Shown here one piece after another: positions 1-9,287 of a stretch of DNA of 64,000 bases. The translations under genes were made by a program, and so were the position numbers. Positions within the stretch are counted from its first letter, which is position 1; every line of letters begins with the position of its first letter. Under the pieces are notes generated by a model, which ran no database searches, had not been told where the DNA came from, and saw nothing but the letters and a program-made list of their open reading frames with translations. Source of the DNA: Pseudomonas sp. GM41(2012) (GTDB taxonomy: Bacteria > Pseudomonadota > Gammaproteobacteria > Pseudomonadales > Pseudomonadaceae); NCBI RefSeq assembly GCF_000282315.2, contig NZ_AKJN02000007.1:806001-870000 (forward strand), given 5' to 3'.

Positions 1-1
1 A

Positions 2-3000
2 ACCAAAATCAAGAAGCTGTCCAAGCGTCTGAAGTTGATGGAAGCCTTCCAGGGTTCCGGCAACCTTCCAGAATGGATGGTGCTGACCGTTCTGCCGGTC
101 CTGCCGCCAGATCTGCGTCCACTGGTCCCGCTGGATGGCGGTCGCTTCGCGACTTCCGACCTCAACGATCTGTATCGTCGAGTGATCAACCGTAACAACC
201 GCTTGAAGCGCCTGCTTGATCTGTCCGCTCCGGACATCATCGTGCGCAACGAAAAGCGTATGTTGCAGGAAGCTGTCGACGCACTGCTCGATAACGGTCG
301 TCGTGGCCGCGCTATCACTGGTTCCAACAAGCGTCCTCTGAAATCCCTGGCTGACATGATCAAGGGTAAACAAGGTCGTTTCCGTCAGAACTTGCTCGGT
401 AAGCGTGTTGACTACTCCGGTCGTTCGGTAATTACCGTAGGTCCGACCCTGCGTCTGCACCAGTGCGGTCTGCCGAAGAAGATGGCTCTCGAGCTGTTCA
501 AACCGTTCATTTTCGGCAAGCTGGAAATGCGTGGTCTCGCTACCACCATCAAAGCTGCCAAGAAGATGGTTGAGCGCGAGCTGCCAGAGGTTTGGGACGT
601 TCTCGCTGAAGTGATCCGTGAACACCCGGTTCTCCTCAACCGTGCACCGACCCTTCACCGTCTGGGTATCCAGGCGTTTGAACCGGTACTGATCGAAGGT
701 AAGGCTATCCAGCTGCACCCTCTGGTCTGTGCTGCGTACAACGCCGACTTCGACGGCGACCAAATGGCCGTGCACGTACCGCTGACACTGGAAGCCCAGT
801 TGGAAGCGCGTGCGTTGATGATGTCGACCAACAACATTCTGTCGCCAGCCAACGGTGAGCCAATCATCGTTCCGTCGCAGGACGTTGTATTGGGTCTGTA
901 CTACATGACTCGTGAAGCGATCAACGCCAAGGGCGAAGGTCGTGTGTTCGCGGATCTGCAAGAAGTTGACCGTGTGTTCCGTGCCGGTGAAGCCGCACTG
1001 CACGCCAAGGTCAAAGTGCGGATCAACGAAACCGTCAACGATCGTGATGGTGGCAGCGTCAAGAACACCCGTATCGTCGACACCACTGTCGGCCGTGCGC
1101 TGTTGTTCCAGGTTGTTCCGCCTGGCCTGTCGTACGACGTCGTCAACCAGCCGATGAAGAAAAAGGCGATCTCCAAGCTGATCAACCAGTGCTACCGCGT
1201 GGTTGGTTTGAAAGAGACCGTGATCTTCGCTGACCAGTTGATGTACACCGGTTTTGCCTATTCGACCATTTCCGGCGTTTCCATCGGTGTTAACGACTTC
1301 GTTATCCCGGATGAAAAAGCCCGCATCATCAATGCTGCTACTGATGAAGTGAAAGAGATCGAAAGTCAGTACGCCTCCGGCCTGGTAACCCAGGGCGAGA
1401 AGTACAACAAAGTGATCGACCTTTGGTCCAAGGCGAACGACGAAGTTTCCAAGGCGATGATGGCCAACCTCTCGAAAGAGAAAGTCATCGACCGTCATGG
1501 CGTCGAAGTCGACCAGGAATCCTTCAACTCGATGTACATGATGGCCGACTCGGGCGCACGGGGTTCTGCTGCGCAGATCCGTCAGCTCGCCGGTATGCGT
1601 GGCCTGATGGCCAAGCCGGACGGTTCCATCATCGAAACGCCGATTACTGCGAACTTCCGTGAAGGTTTGAGCGTACTTCAGTACTTCATCTCCACTCACG
1701 GTGCTCGTAAAGGTTTGGCGGATACCGCGTTGAAAACTGCGAACTCCGGTTACCTGACTCGTCGTCTGGTAGACGTGGCGCAGGATCTGGTAGTAACCGA
1801 GATCGATTGCGGCACCGAACATGGCCTGGTAATGACTCCGCACATTGAAGGCGGTGACGTTGTTGAGCCGCTGGGTGAGCGCGTATTGGGTCGTGTTATT
1901 GCCCGTGACGTGTTCAAGCCAGGTACCGAAGAAATCATCGTTCCTGCCGGTACGCTGGTAGACGAGAAGTGGGTCGAGTTCATCGAGCTGAACAGCATCG
2001 ACGAAGTGATCGTGCGTTCGCCGATCAGCTGCGAAACCCGCTACGGCATTTGCGCCAAGTGCTACGGCCGTGACTTGGCTCGTGGTCACCAGGTGAACAT
2101 CGGTGAAGCGGTCGGCGTTATCGCTGCCCAGTCCATCGGTGAGCCGGGTACCCAGCTGACCATGCGTACGTTCCACATCGGTGGTGCGGCAAGCCGGACC
2201 TCCGCAGCTGACAGCGTTCAGGTGAAGAATGGCGGTACCGTCCGTCTGCACAACCTGAAGCACGTTGAGCGAGTGGATGGTTGCCTGGTTGCTGTGTCCC
2301 GTTCCGGTGAGCTGGCGATCGCTGATGACTTCGGTCGTGAGCGCGAGCGTTACAAGCTGCCGTACGGTGCTGTGATTTCGGTTAAAGAAGGTGACAAGGT
2401 CGACGCTGGCGCAATCGTGGCCAAGTGGGATCCGCACACTCACCCAATCGTTACCGAAATGAAAGGTACCGTGACCTACGTGGGCATGGAAGAAGGCATC
2501 ACGATCAAGCGTCAGACTGACGAATTGACCGGTATGACCAACATTGAAGTACTCGACGCCAAAGACCGTCCAGCTGCCGGTAAAGATATCCGTCCTGCTG
2601 TGAAGATGGTTGATGACAACGGCAAGGATCTCTTGCTGCCGGGTACCGACGTAATTGCTCAGTACTTCCTGCCTGCTAACGCCCTGGTTGGTGTAGCGGA
2701 TGGCGCGAAGATTGCGATCGGTGATGTTATCGCTCGTATCCCGCAAGAGACTTCGAAGACCCGTGACATCACCGGTGGTCTGCCGCGTGTTGCCGACTTG
2801 TTCGAAGCACGTCGTCCGAAAGAAGCCTCGATTCTGGCTGAAGTCAGCGGCACCATCGCGTTCGGTAAAGAGACCAAGGGCAAGCGCCGTCTGGTTATCA
2901 CTCCGAACGATGGCACCGATCCGTACGAAGAGCTGATTCCGAAGTGGCGTCACCTGAACGTCTTCGAAGGCGAACAGGTAAACCGCGGCGAAGTTATCTC

Positions 3001-3568
3001 CGACGGCCCGAGCGATCCACACGACATCCTGCGTCTGCTGGGTGTGAGTGCGCTGGCCAAGTACATCGTAAACGAGATCCAGGACGTTTATCGTCTGCAA
3101 GGCGTGAAGATCAACGACAAGCACATCGAGACCATCCTGCGTCAGATGTTGCGTAAGGTTGAAATCGCTGAATCTGGCGACTCGACTTTCATCAAGGGCG
3201 ACCAGATGGAGTTGACTCACGTTCTGGTAGAGAACGAGCGTTTGGCTGGCGACGAGAAATTCGTTTCCAAGTTCACTCGCGTGCTGCTGGGTATCACCAA
3301 GGCGTCGTTGTCCACCGAATCGTTCATCTCGGCGGCTTCCTTCCAGGAAACCACTCGCGTACTGACCGAAGCGGCGGTAACCGGCAAGCGCGATTACCTG
3401 CGCGGCCTGAAAGAAAACGTGGTCGTGGGTCGTCTGATCCCGGCTGGTACCGGTCTGGCTTATCACAGCGAGCGCAAGCGCCGCCGTGATGCTGACAAAC
3501 CGTTGCGCGTAAGCGCCAGTGAAGTGGAAGCTGCACTGACCGAAGCGCTGAACTCGAGCGGTAACTGA
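2..3568 (+). CDS. rpoC: RNA polymerase beta' subunit, 5'-truncated by window
   Basis: Largest catalytic subunit of RNA polymerase. The reading frame is open from base 2 and about 1188 residues are visible; pseudomonad RpoC is about 1399, so roughly the first 210 residues (zinc ribbon and start of the clamp) lie before the window. The catalytic magnesium motif NADFDGD is at 740-760. The second zinc site, with cysteines in SCETRYGICAKCYG, is around 2027-2065, and the trigger-loop sequence GEPGTQLTMRTFH is around 2140-2185. The C-terminal segments up to the stop are normal and no frameshift is seen. The gene is followed by a 216-base gap that holds the promoter for rpsL, so the beta operon and str operon are at least partly separate. 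Identity is certain. Confidence 0.99.
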   Translation, partial: TKIKKLSKRLKLMEAFQGSGNLPEWMVLTVLPVLPPDLRPLVPLDGGRFATSDLNDLYRRVINRNNRLKRLLDLSAPDIIVRNEKRMLQEAVDALLDNGRRGRAITGSNKRPLKSLADMIKGKQGRFRQNLLGKRVDYSGRSVITVGPTLRLHQCGLPKKMALELFKPFIFGKLEMRGLATTIKAAKKMVERELPEVWDVLAEVIREHPVLLNRAPTLHRLGIQAFEPVLIEGKAIQLHPLVCAAYNADFDGDQMAVHVPLTLEAQLEARALMMSTNNILSPANGEPIIVPSQDVVLGLYYMTREAINAKGEGRVFADLQEVDRVFRAGEAALHAKVKVRINETVNDRDGGSVKNTRIVDTTVGRALLFQVVPPGLSYDVVNQPMKKKAISKLINQCYRVVGLKETVIFADQLMYTGFAYSTISGVSIGVNDFVIPDEKARIINAATDEVKEIESQYASGLVTQGEKYNKVIDLWSKANDEVSKAMMANLSKEKVIDRHGVEVDQESFNSMYMMADSGARGSAAQIRQLAGMRGLMAKPDGSIIETPITANFREGLSVLQYFISTHGARKGLADTALKTANSGYLTRRLVDVAQDLVVTEIDCGTEHGLVMTPHIEGGDVVEPLGERVLGRVIARDVFKPGTEEIIVPAGTLVDEKWVEFIELNSIDEVIVRSPISCETRYGICAKCYGRDLARGHQVNIGEAVGVIAAQSIGEPGTQLTMRTFHIGGAASRTSAADSVQVKNGGTVRLHNLKHVERVDGCLVAVSRSGELAIADDFGRERERYKLPYGAVISVKEGDKVDAGAIVAKWDPHTHPIVTEMKGTVTYVGMEEGITIKRQTDELTGMTNIEVLDAKDRPAAGKDIRPAVKMVDDNGKDLLLPGTDVIAQYFLPANALVGVADGAKIAIGDVIARIPQETSKTRDITGGLPRVADLFEARRPKEASILAEVSGTIAFGKETKGKRRLVITPNDGTDPYEELIPKWRHLNVFEGEQVNRGEVISDGPSDPHDILRLLGVSALAKYIVNEIQDVYRLQGVKINDKHIETILRQMLRKVEIAESGDSTFIKGDQMELTHVLVENERLAGDEKFVSKFTRVLLGITKASLSTESFISAASFQETTRVLTEAAVTGKRDYLRGLKENVVVGRLIPAGTGLAYHSERKRRRDADKPLRVSASEVEAALTEALNSSGN

Positions 3569-3664
3569 GTTCTGCGGTAAATGAGCGTAAGGCCCTGGCC
3601 ATTCCGTTCATCGAATCGAGACAATTTGTCGAGGTTGGATGAGCGGGGAGGTCGGGGCCTTGCC

Positions 3665-3693
3665 TTGACTGGGGGCAAGATCCTCTTTAGACT
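3665..3693 (+). promoter_or_regulatory. Predicted sigma70 promoter of the str operon (rpsL)
   Basis: A -35 box TTGACT (3665-3670), a 17-bp spacer and a -10 box TAGACT (3688-3693) lie in the rpoC-rpsL gap. Transcription would begin near 3700, giving an rpsL leader of about 85 bases. The same 17-bp layout recurs before rpsJ, rpsH and rpsM. Read from sequence only. Confidence 0.6.
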
Positions 3694-3710
3694 CTTGTAC
3701 CCCTAAATTT

Positions 3711-3730
3711 GGCGGGAATTCGTTCCTGCC
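3711..3730 (+). promoter_or_regulatory. Hairpin with TTCG loop in rpsL leader
   Basis: GGCGGGAA and TTCCTGCC pair over 8 bp (one G-T wobble) around a TTCG tetraloop. The hairpin is followed by a T-rich run (ATTTTGCTTTTCTTG). It starts about 10 bases after the predicted start of transcription, so it could act as an attenuator or a stabilising 5' hairpin of the str message. Alternatively it terminates read-through from rpoC. Function is inferred. Confidence 0.4.
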
Positions 3731-3784
3731 ATTTTGCTTTTCTTGCAAGACAATAGCGTCGCAAGACAACAGTGGAGCTAGTAG

Positions 3785-4156
3785 ATGGCAACTATCAACC
3801 AGCTGGTACGTCAGCCGCGTAAGCGTATCGTCGAGAAATCCGACGTACCTGCGCTGCAGAACTGCCCGCAACGTCGTGGCGTATGCACCCGTGTGTATAC
3901 CACCACGCCGAAAAAACCTAACTCGGCACTGCGTAAAGTATGCCGTGTGCGTCTGACCAACGGTTTCGAGGTTTCCTCGTACATCGGCGGTGAAGGCCAC
4001 AACCTGCAAGAGCACAGCGTGGTGCTGATCCGCGGCGGTCGTGTAAAAGACTTGCCAGGTGTTCGTTACCACACCGTACGCGGTTCTTTGGATACTTCCG
4101 GCGTTAAAGGTCGTAACCAGGGTCGTTCGAAGTACGGTACCAAGAAGCCTAAGTAG
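3785..4156 (+). CDS. rpsL: 30S ribosomal protein S12
   Basis: Small-subunit protein at the decoding centre, 123 residues, complete. The two lysines that are classically changed in streptomycin resistance, K43 in TTPKKPNS and K88 in GGRVKDLPG, are both the wild-type residue. D89 in the same loop is the residue that RimO beta-methylthiolates in E. coli. This is notable because a YcaO-domain protein, a family linked to that modification, is encoded at 29399-31603. An SD-like GTGGAG lies before the ATG. First gene of the rpsL-rpsG-fusA-tuf set. Confidence 0.99.
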   Translation: MATINQLVRQPRKRIVEKSDVPALQNCPQRRGVCTRVYTTTPKKPNSALRKVCRVRLTNGFEVSSYIGGEGHNLQEHSVVLIRGGRVKDLPGVRYHTVRGSLDTSGVKGRNQGRSKYGTKKPK

Positions 4157-4274
4157 TAGTGGCTTTTTGTAAAAACTGATTTTCTATTTTTCTGAGTCGA
4201 TAAGAGTAAGGTCGGAGGCGTCCCGAGAGGGCACCGATTCCGAGCGAACCTGAAGACCGTTTGAGGGCTTATCC
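4157..4274 (+). promoter_or_regulatory. rpsL-rpsG spacer, candidate S7 control site
   Basis: The 118-base gap is unusually long for this operon. In E. coli, S7 binds the rpsL-rpsG spacer and represses translation. The 3' half (about 4205-4255) is G+C rich with short complementary pieces that could fold. No specific match to the E. coli site could be established by eye, so the role is an inference from position. Confidence 0.25.
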
Positions 4275-4745
4275 ATGCCAAGAAGACGCGTAGCAGCCAA
4301 GCGCGAAGTGCTTGACGATCCAAAATACGGAAGCCAAATCCTGGCCAAGTTCATGAACCACGTAATGGAAAGCGGCAAGAAAGCCGTTGCCGAGCGTATC
4401 GTTTATGGCGCGCTGGAGAAGGTTAAAGAACGCAAGAACAGCGACCCCCTGGAAATCTTCGAGAAAGCTCTCGACGCCATCGCTCCGCTGGTCGAAGTAA
4501 AGTCGCGCCGTGTAGGCGGTGCTACTTACCAGGTTCCGGTTGAAGTTCGTCCGTCCCGTCGTAACGCCCTGGCAATGCGCTGGTTGGTAGACTTCGCCCG
4601 CAAGCGCGGCGAGAAGTCTATGGCTCTGCGTTTGGCTGGCGAACTGTTGGACGCTGCCGAAGGTAAAGGTGCTGCAGTTAAGAAGCGTGAAGACGTGCAC
4701 CGTATGGCTGAAGCCAACAAGGCTTTCTCGCACTACCGCTTCTAA
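4275..4745 (+). CDS. rpsG: 30S ribosomal protein S7
   Basis: Primary 16S rRNA-binding protein that nucleates assembly of the small-subunit head; in E. coli it is also the autogenous repressor of the str operon. It has 156 residues, the normal length, beginning [13 protein letters not shown] and ending in the AFSHYRF tail. It sits 118 bases after rpsL and 30 bases before fusA. The long spacer before it is where regulation would act. No irregularity seen. Confidence 0.99.
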
Positions 4746-4775
4746 TTTTAGCGTCACTAATTTTGCGAGGGCTTT

Positions 4776-6881
4776 ATGGCTCGTACTACACCGATTAATC
4801 GCTACCGTAACATTGGTATCGTTGCTCACGTGGATGCTGGTAAGACCACCACCACCGAGCGCGTCCTTTTTTACACTGGCAAAAGTCACAAGATGGGCGA
4901 GGTGCATGACGGCGCCGCGACCACAGACTGGATGGTGCAGGAGCAGGAGCGTGGTATTACCATTACTTCTGCTGCTATTACCGCCTTCTGGCAGGGTTCC
5001 GAGAAGCAGCACAAAGACCAATACCGCTTCAACGTTATTGATACCCCGGGCCACGTTGACTTCACTATTGAAGTTGAACGTTCCCTGCGTGTACTCGATG
5101 GCGCGGTCGTTGTGTTCTGCGGCACCTCGGGCGTTGAGCCTCAGTCGGAAACCGTATGGCGTCAAGCCAACAAATACGGCGTTCCACGTCTTGTTTACGT
5201 AAACAAGATGGACCGTGCTGGTGCGAACTTCCTGCGCGTGATCGGTCAGATCAAGCAGCGTCTGGGTCACACCCCGGTGCCAATCCAGTTGGCTATCGGT
5301 TCCGAAGACAACTTCCAGGGTCAGATCGATCTGTTGGCCATGGAAGCTGTTTACTGGAACGACGCTGACAAAGGCATGGTTCCAGTTCGCAAGCCTATCC
5401 CTGCTGAACTGCAGGAACTGGCTGACGAGTGGCGCGGCAACATGGTTGAGGCTGCGGCCGAAGCCAGCGAAGAGCTGATGAACAAGTACCTCGAAGGTGA
5501 AGAACTCACCAACGCGGAAATCAAGGCCGCTCTGCGTCAGCGTACTATCGCTGGTGAGATCGTTCTGGCTGTTTGCGGTTCTTCCTTCAAGAACAAGGGT
5601 GTTCCCCTGGTTCTCGACGCCGTTATCGACTACCTGCCTGCTCCTACCGACATTCCTGCCATCAAGGGTACTGACCCGGATGACGAGACCAAGGAAATGG
5701 AGCGTCACGCAGACGACAGCGAGCCGTTCTCGGCTCTGGCGTTCAAGATCGCTACCGACCCATTCGTGGGTACCTTGACCTTCGTTCGAGTTTACTCGGG
5801 CGTGTTGGCCTCCGGCGACGGTGTGATCAACTCGGTTAAAGGCAAGAAAGAGCGCGTGGGTCGTATGGTGCAAATGCACGCAAACGCCCGTGAAGAAATC
5901 AAGGAAGTACGCGCTGGTGACATCGCGGCCTTGATCGGCATGAAGGACGTCACCACTGGCGAAACTTTGTGCAACGCTGATAAGCCAATTATCCTGGTTC
6001 GCATGGACTTCCCGGAGCCGGTTATTTCGGTTGCCGTAGAGCCTAAGACCAAGGACGACCAGGAAAAAATGGGTATCGCTCTGGGCAAACTTGCTCAGGA
6101 AGACCCGTCTTTCCGCGTCAAGACTGATGAAGAGACTGGTCAAACGATCATCTCCGGCATGGGCGAGTTGCACCTGGACATCCTGGTTGACCGGATGCGC
6201 CGTGAGTTCAACGTCGAAGCCAACATCGGTAAGCCTCAAGTTTCGTACCGTGAGCGCATCACGAAGAGCTGCGAAATTGAAGGCAAGTTCGTTCGCCAAT
6301 CCGGCGGTCGTGGCCAGTTCGGTCACTGCTGGATTCGTTTTGCTCCTGCTGACGAAGGTCAGGAAGGTCTGCAATTCCTGAACGAAGTAGTGGGTGGTGT
6401 GGTTCCTAAGGAATACATCCCGGCTATCCAGAAGGGTATCGAAGAGCAGATGAAGAACGGCGTTGTCGCCGGCTATCCGCTGATCGGCCTGAAGGCTACC
6501 GTGTTTGATGGTTCCTACCACGACGTCGACTCGAACGAGATGGCGTTTAAGGTGGCTGCTTCCATGGCGACCAAGCAACTGGCCCAGAAGGGCGGTGGTG
6601 AGTTGCTTGAGCCGATCATGGCGGTAGAGGTTGTTACGCCTGAAGACTATATGGGTGACGTGATGGGCGACCTTAACCGTCGTCGCGGCATGATCCTGGG
6701 TATGGAAGACACGGTTTCCGGCAAAGTGATTCGCGCCGAGGTTCCGTTGGGTGAGATGTTCGGTTACGCAACCGACGTACGCTCCATGTCCCAAGGTCGC
6801 GCAAGCTACTCTATGGAATTCAAAAAATACAATACGGCTCCGTCGCACATCGTCGAAACCGTTACCAAAAAACAAGGCTGA
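4776..6881 (+). CDS. fusA: Translation elongation factor G
   Basis: GTPase that drives translocation on the ribosome and, with RRF, recycling. It has 701 residues. Domain I carries the P-loop AHVDAGKT (17-24), DTPGH (89-93) and NKMD (143-146), followed by the usual domains II-V to the C-terminus. The start ATG at 4776 has a GCGAGGG ribosome-binding site. It belongs to the str operon between rpsG and tuf, the position of fusA1 in P. aeruginosa. No deletion or frameshift. Pseudomonads often carry a second copy elsewhere, which this window cannot show. Confidence 0.99.
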   Translation: MARTTPINRYRNIGIVAHVDAGKTTTTERVLFYTGKSHKMGEVHDGAATTDWMVQEQERGITITSAAITAFWQGSEKQHKDQYRFNVIDTPGHVDFTIEVERSLRVLDGAVVVFCGTSGVEPQSETVWRQANKYGVPRLVYVNKMDRAGANFLRVIGQIKQRLGHTPVPIQLAIGSEDNFQGQIDLLAMEAVYWNDADKGMVPVRKPIPAELQELADEWRGNMVEAAAEASEELMNKYLEGEELTNAEIKAALRQRTIAGEIVLAVCGSSFKNKGVPLVLDAVIDYLPAPTDIPAIKGTDPDDETKEMERHADDSEPFSALAFKIATDPFVGTLTFVRVYSGVLASGDGVINSVKGKKERVGRMVQMHANAREEIKEVRAGDIAALIGMKDVTTGETLCNADKPIILVRMDFPEPVISVAVEPKTKDDQEKMGIALGKLAQEDPSFRVKTDEETGQTIISGMGELHLDILVDRMRREFNVEANIGKPQVSYRERITKSCEIEGKFVRQSGGRGQFGHCWIRFAPADEGQEGLQFLNEVVGGVVPKEYIPAIQKGIEEQMKNGVVAGYPLIGLKATVFDGSYHDVDSNEMAFKVAASMATKQLAQKGGGELLEPIMAVEVVTPEDYMGDVMGDLNRRRGMILGMEDTVSGKVIRAEVPLGEMFGYATDVRSMSQGRASYSMEFKKYNTAPSHIVETVTKKQG

Positions 6882-6912
6882 TTCAGCCCCTTTAGGCTAG
6901 GAGTTAATTGTC

Positions 6913-8106
6913 GTGGCTAAAGAAAAATTTGACCGTACCCTCCCGCACGTCAACGTTGGCACCATCGGTCACGTCGACCACGGTAAAACCACGCTGACCG
7001 CTGCTCTGACTCGCGTCTGCTCCGAAGTTTTCGGTTCGGCTGTTGTTGCTTTCGATAAAATCGACAGCGCTCCAGAAGAAAAGGCTCGTGGTATCACCAT
7101 CAACACCGCGCACGTTGAATACAACTCGCTGATCCGTCACTACGCTCACGTTGACTGCCCAGGTCACGCTGACTATGTGAAGAACATGATCACCGGTGCT
7201 GCTCAGATGGACGGCGCTATCCTGGTTTGCTCGGCCGCTGATGGTCCGATGCCACAAACTCGTGAGCACATCCTGCTGTCCCGTCAGGTTGGCGTTCCGT
7301 ACATCGTTGTCTTCCTGAACAAGGCTGACATGGTTGACGACGCTGAGCTGCTGGAACTGGTTGAGATGGAAGTGCGCGATCTGCTGAGCACTTACGACTT
7401 CCCAGGTGACGACACTCCGATCATCATCGGTTCGGCTCTGATGGCCCTGAACGGCCAAGACGACAACGAAATGGGCACCACTGCCGTTCGTAAACTGGTT
7501 GAGACTCTGGACAGCTACATCCCAGATCCAGTTCGTGTTATCGACAAGCCGTTCCTGATGCCAATCGAAGACGTATTCTCGATCTCCGGTCGCGGTACTG
7601 TTGTAACTGGCCGTATCGAGCGCGGTATCGTCAAGGTTCAGGATCCACTGGAAATCGTTGGTCTGCGTGACACTACCGTCACCACCTGCACCGGTGTTGA
7701 AATGTTCCGTAAGCTGCTCGACGAAGGTCGTGCTGGCGAGAACTGCGGCGTGCTGCTGCGCGGCACCAAGCGTGACGACGTTGAGCGTGGCCAGGTTCTG
7801 GTCAAGCCAGGTTCGGTTAAGCCGCACACTACCTTCGAAGCTGAAGTGTACGTGTTGAGCAAAGAAGAAGGCGGTCGCCACACTCCGTTCTTCAAAGGCT
7901 ACCGTCCACAGTTCTACTTCCGGACCACTGACGTGACCGGTAACTGCGAACTGCCGGAAGGCGTTGAAATGGTAATGCCAGGCGACAACATCAAAATGGT
8001 TGTCACCCTGATCAAAACCATCGCAATGGAAGATGGTCTGCGTTTCGCTATTCGTGAAGGCGGTCGTACCGTCGGCGCTGGCGTCGTAGCCAAAATCATC
8101 GCTTAA
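6913..8106 (+). CDS. tuf: Translation elongation factor Tu
   Basis: GTPase that delivers aminoacyl-tRNA to the ribosome. It has 397 residues, with GHVDHGKT (19-26), DCPGH (81-85) and NKAD (136-139). The start is GTG at 6913, preceded by TAGGAG; MAKEKFDR is the standard N-terminus and no ATG fits. Last gene of the str operon, closed by a strong terminator at 8121-8150. Pseudomonads usually have two near-identical tuf genes, this one being the str copy. Confidence 0.99.
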   Translation: MAKEKFDRTLPHVNVGTIGHVDHGKTTLTAALTRVCSEVFGSAVVAFDKIDSAPEEKARGITINTAHVEYNSLIRHYAHVDCPGHADYVKNMITGAAQMDGAILVCSAADGPMPQTREHILLSRQVGVPYIVVFLNKADMVDDAELLELVEMEVRDLLSTYDFPGDDTPIIIGSALMALNGQDDNEMGTTAVRKLVETLDSYIPDPVRVIDKPFLMPIEDVFSISGRGTVVTGRIERGIVKVQDPLEIVGLRDTTVTTCTGVEMFRKLLDEGRAGENCGVLLRGTKRDDVERGQVLVKPGSVKPHTTFEAEVYVLSKEEGGRHTPFFKGYRPQFYFRTTDVTGNCELPEGVEMVMPGDNIKMVVTLIKTIAMEDGLRFAIREGGRTVGAGVVAKIIA

Positions 8107-8120
8107 TAAGTGATGACTTG

Positions 8121-8150
8121 AAAAAGCCCCCGCCTAGCGGGGGCTTTTTT
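8121..8150 (+). terminator. Rho-independent terminator after tuf
   Basis: AGCCCCCGC pairs with GCGGGGGCT around a CTA loop, flanked by an A-run before and six T after the stem. It lies 14 bases after the tuf stop and 6 bases before the rpsJ promoter, so it separates the str and S10 transcripts. Confidence 0.9.
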
Positions 8151-8156
8151 ATTGGG

Positions 8157-8185
8157 TTGACACTGTAGTAGCCCGTCTATAGAAT
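8157..8185 (+). promoter_or_regulatory. Predicted sigma70 promoter of the S10 operon
   Basis: Consensus -35 TTGACA (8157-8162), 17-bp spacer, -10 TAGAAT (8180-8185). It sits directly after the tuf terminator. Transcription from about 8192 leaves a leader of only about 56 bases before rpsJ. Confidence 0.8.
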
Positions 8186-8247
8186 TGCGCCTCCTTTTAA
8201 CGGGCGTATTGCGCTCGCTGGGAATAGCAGCCGGAGTCTGAAATCCA

Positions 8248-8559
8248 ATGCAAAATCAGCAAATCCGTATCAGGTTGAAGGCTTTTGACCATCGCCTGAT
8301 CGACCAATCCACCCAGGAAATCGTGGAAACCGCGAAACGTACTGGTGCTCAAGTGCGTGGTCCAATTCCACTGCCTACCCGTAAAGAGCGGTTCACCGTT
8401 CTGGTCTCCCCGCACGTCAACAAAGACGCGCGTGACCAGTACGAGATCCGTACTCATAAGCGCGTTCTGGACATCGTCCAGCCAACGGATAAAACCGTTG
8501 ATGCTCTTATGAAGCTTGATCTTGCGGCCGGTGTGGAAGTGCAGATCAGCCTCGGCTAA
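8248..8559 (+). CDS. rpsJ: 30S ribosomal protein S10
   Basis: Small-subunit head protein that also serves as NusE with NusB in antitermination; nusB is itself in this window at 61285. It has 103 residues beginning [17 protein letters not shown], the normal length. First gene of the S10 operon, behind a consensus promoter and a short leader. It is separated from rplC by an 80-base gap, larger than the other gaps in this operon. Confidence 0.99.
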
Positions 8560-8639
8560 GACTCGGTCTTAGTCGTGTAACGCTCTGAAATGGGCGGCCA
8601 TAGCGGGTGAAAGCCCCGTACACTCATGAGGTTTACAAC
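8560..8639 (+). other. rpsJ-rplC spacer with unexplained structure potential
   Basis: An 80-base gap inside a tightly packed operon. It contains GACTCGGTCTTAGTC-like self-complementary sequence near its start and GCGGGTGAAAGCCCCGT later, then an ATGAGG ribosome-binding site. It could be an mRNA control element for rplC or only a processing site. No known motif was recognised. Confidence 0.25.
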
Positions 8640-9275
8640 ATGACTATTGGTGTAGTCGGTCGTAAATGCGGTATGACCCGTATTTTCACCGAAGAAGGTG
8701 TCTCCATTCCGGTCACGGTCATTGAGATCGAACCGAATCGCGTCACCCAGTTCAAAACTGAAGAGACCGATGGCTATCGTGCAGTGCAAGTCACTGTAGG
8801 CGAGCGTCGTGCTTCGCGTGTTACAGCTGCTCAAGCTGGCCACTTCGCTAAAGCGAACGTTGCCGCTGGTCGTACCGTAATGGAATTCCGTCTTGAAGAA
8901 GGCGAGTACCAGGCCGGCGATCTGATCAACGCTGAAATCTTCGCCGCTGGTCAACTGGTTGATGTAACCGGTCAGTCCAAGGGTAAAGGCTTCCAGGGTA
9001 CGATCAAGCGTTGGAATTTCCGCGGGCAAGATAATACCCACGGTAACTCCGTATCCCACCGCGTTCCAGGCTCTATCGGCCAGTGCCAGACTCCTGGTCG
9101 TGTATTCAAGGGCAAAAAAATGTCCGGTCATATGGGCGCTGAGCGCGTGACCGTGCAGTCCCTCGAAGTAGTGCGCGTGGACGCTGAACGCAATCTGTTG
9201 TTGGTCAAGGGCGCTGTTCCTGGCGCTACTGGCGGCAACTTGGTTGTACGTCCAGCAGCCAAGGCTCGCGGTTAA
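8640..9275 (+). CDS. rplC: 50S ribosomal protein L3
   Basis: Large-subunit protein whose central extension reaches towards the peptidyl transferase centre. Start chosen at ATG 8640 (MTIGVVGRKCGMTRIF), giving 211 residues as in other pseudomonads. An in-frame upstream start at 8607 would add 11 residues that are not part of the family, and ATGAGG sits just before 8640. The glutamine in SIGQCQTPGRV is the region methylated by PrmB in E. coli. Confidence 0.98.
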   Translation: MTIGVVGRKCGMTRIFTEEGVSIPVTVIEIEPNRVTQFKTEETDGYRAVQVTVGERRASRVTAAQAGHFAKANVAAGRTVMEFRLEEGEYQAGDLINAEIFAAGQLVDVTGQSKGKGFQGTIKRWNFRGQDNTHGNSVSHRVPGSIGQCQTPGRVFKGKKMSGHMGAERVTVQSLEVVRVDAERNLLLVKGAVPGATGGNLVVRPAAKARG

Positions 9276-9287
9276 GGGGAAGCTGAC

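Noticed and set aside
4269..6875. 868-codon open frame antisense to fusA and rpsG
   Set aside because: It is a by-product of strong codon bias in highly expressed genes on the other strand. No ribosome-binding site or recognisable family, and it crosses gene boundaries.
8107..8247. tRNA genes near tuf
   Set aside because: Only a terminator, promoter and short leader fit in the gap; no cloverleaf pattern.
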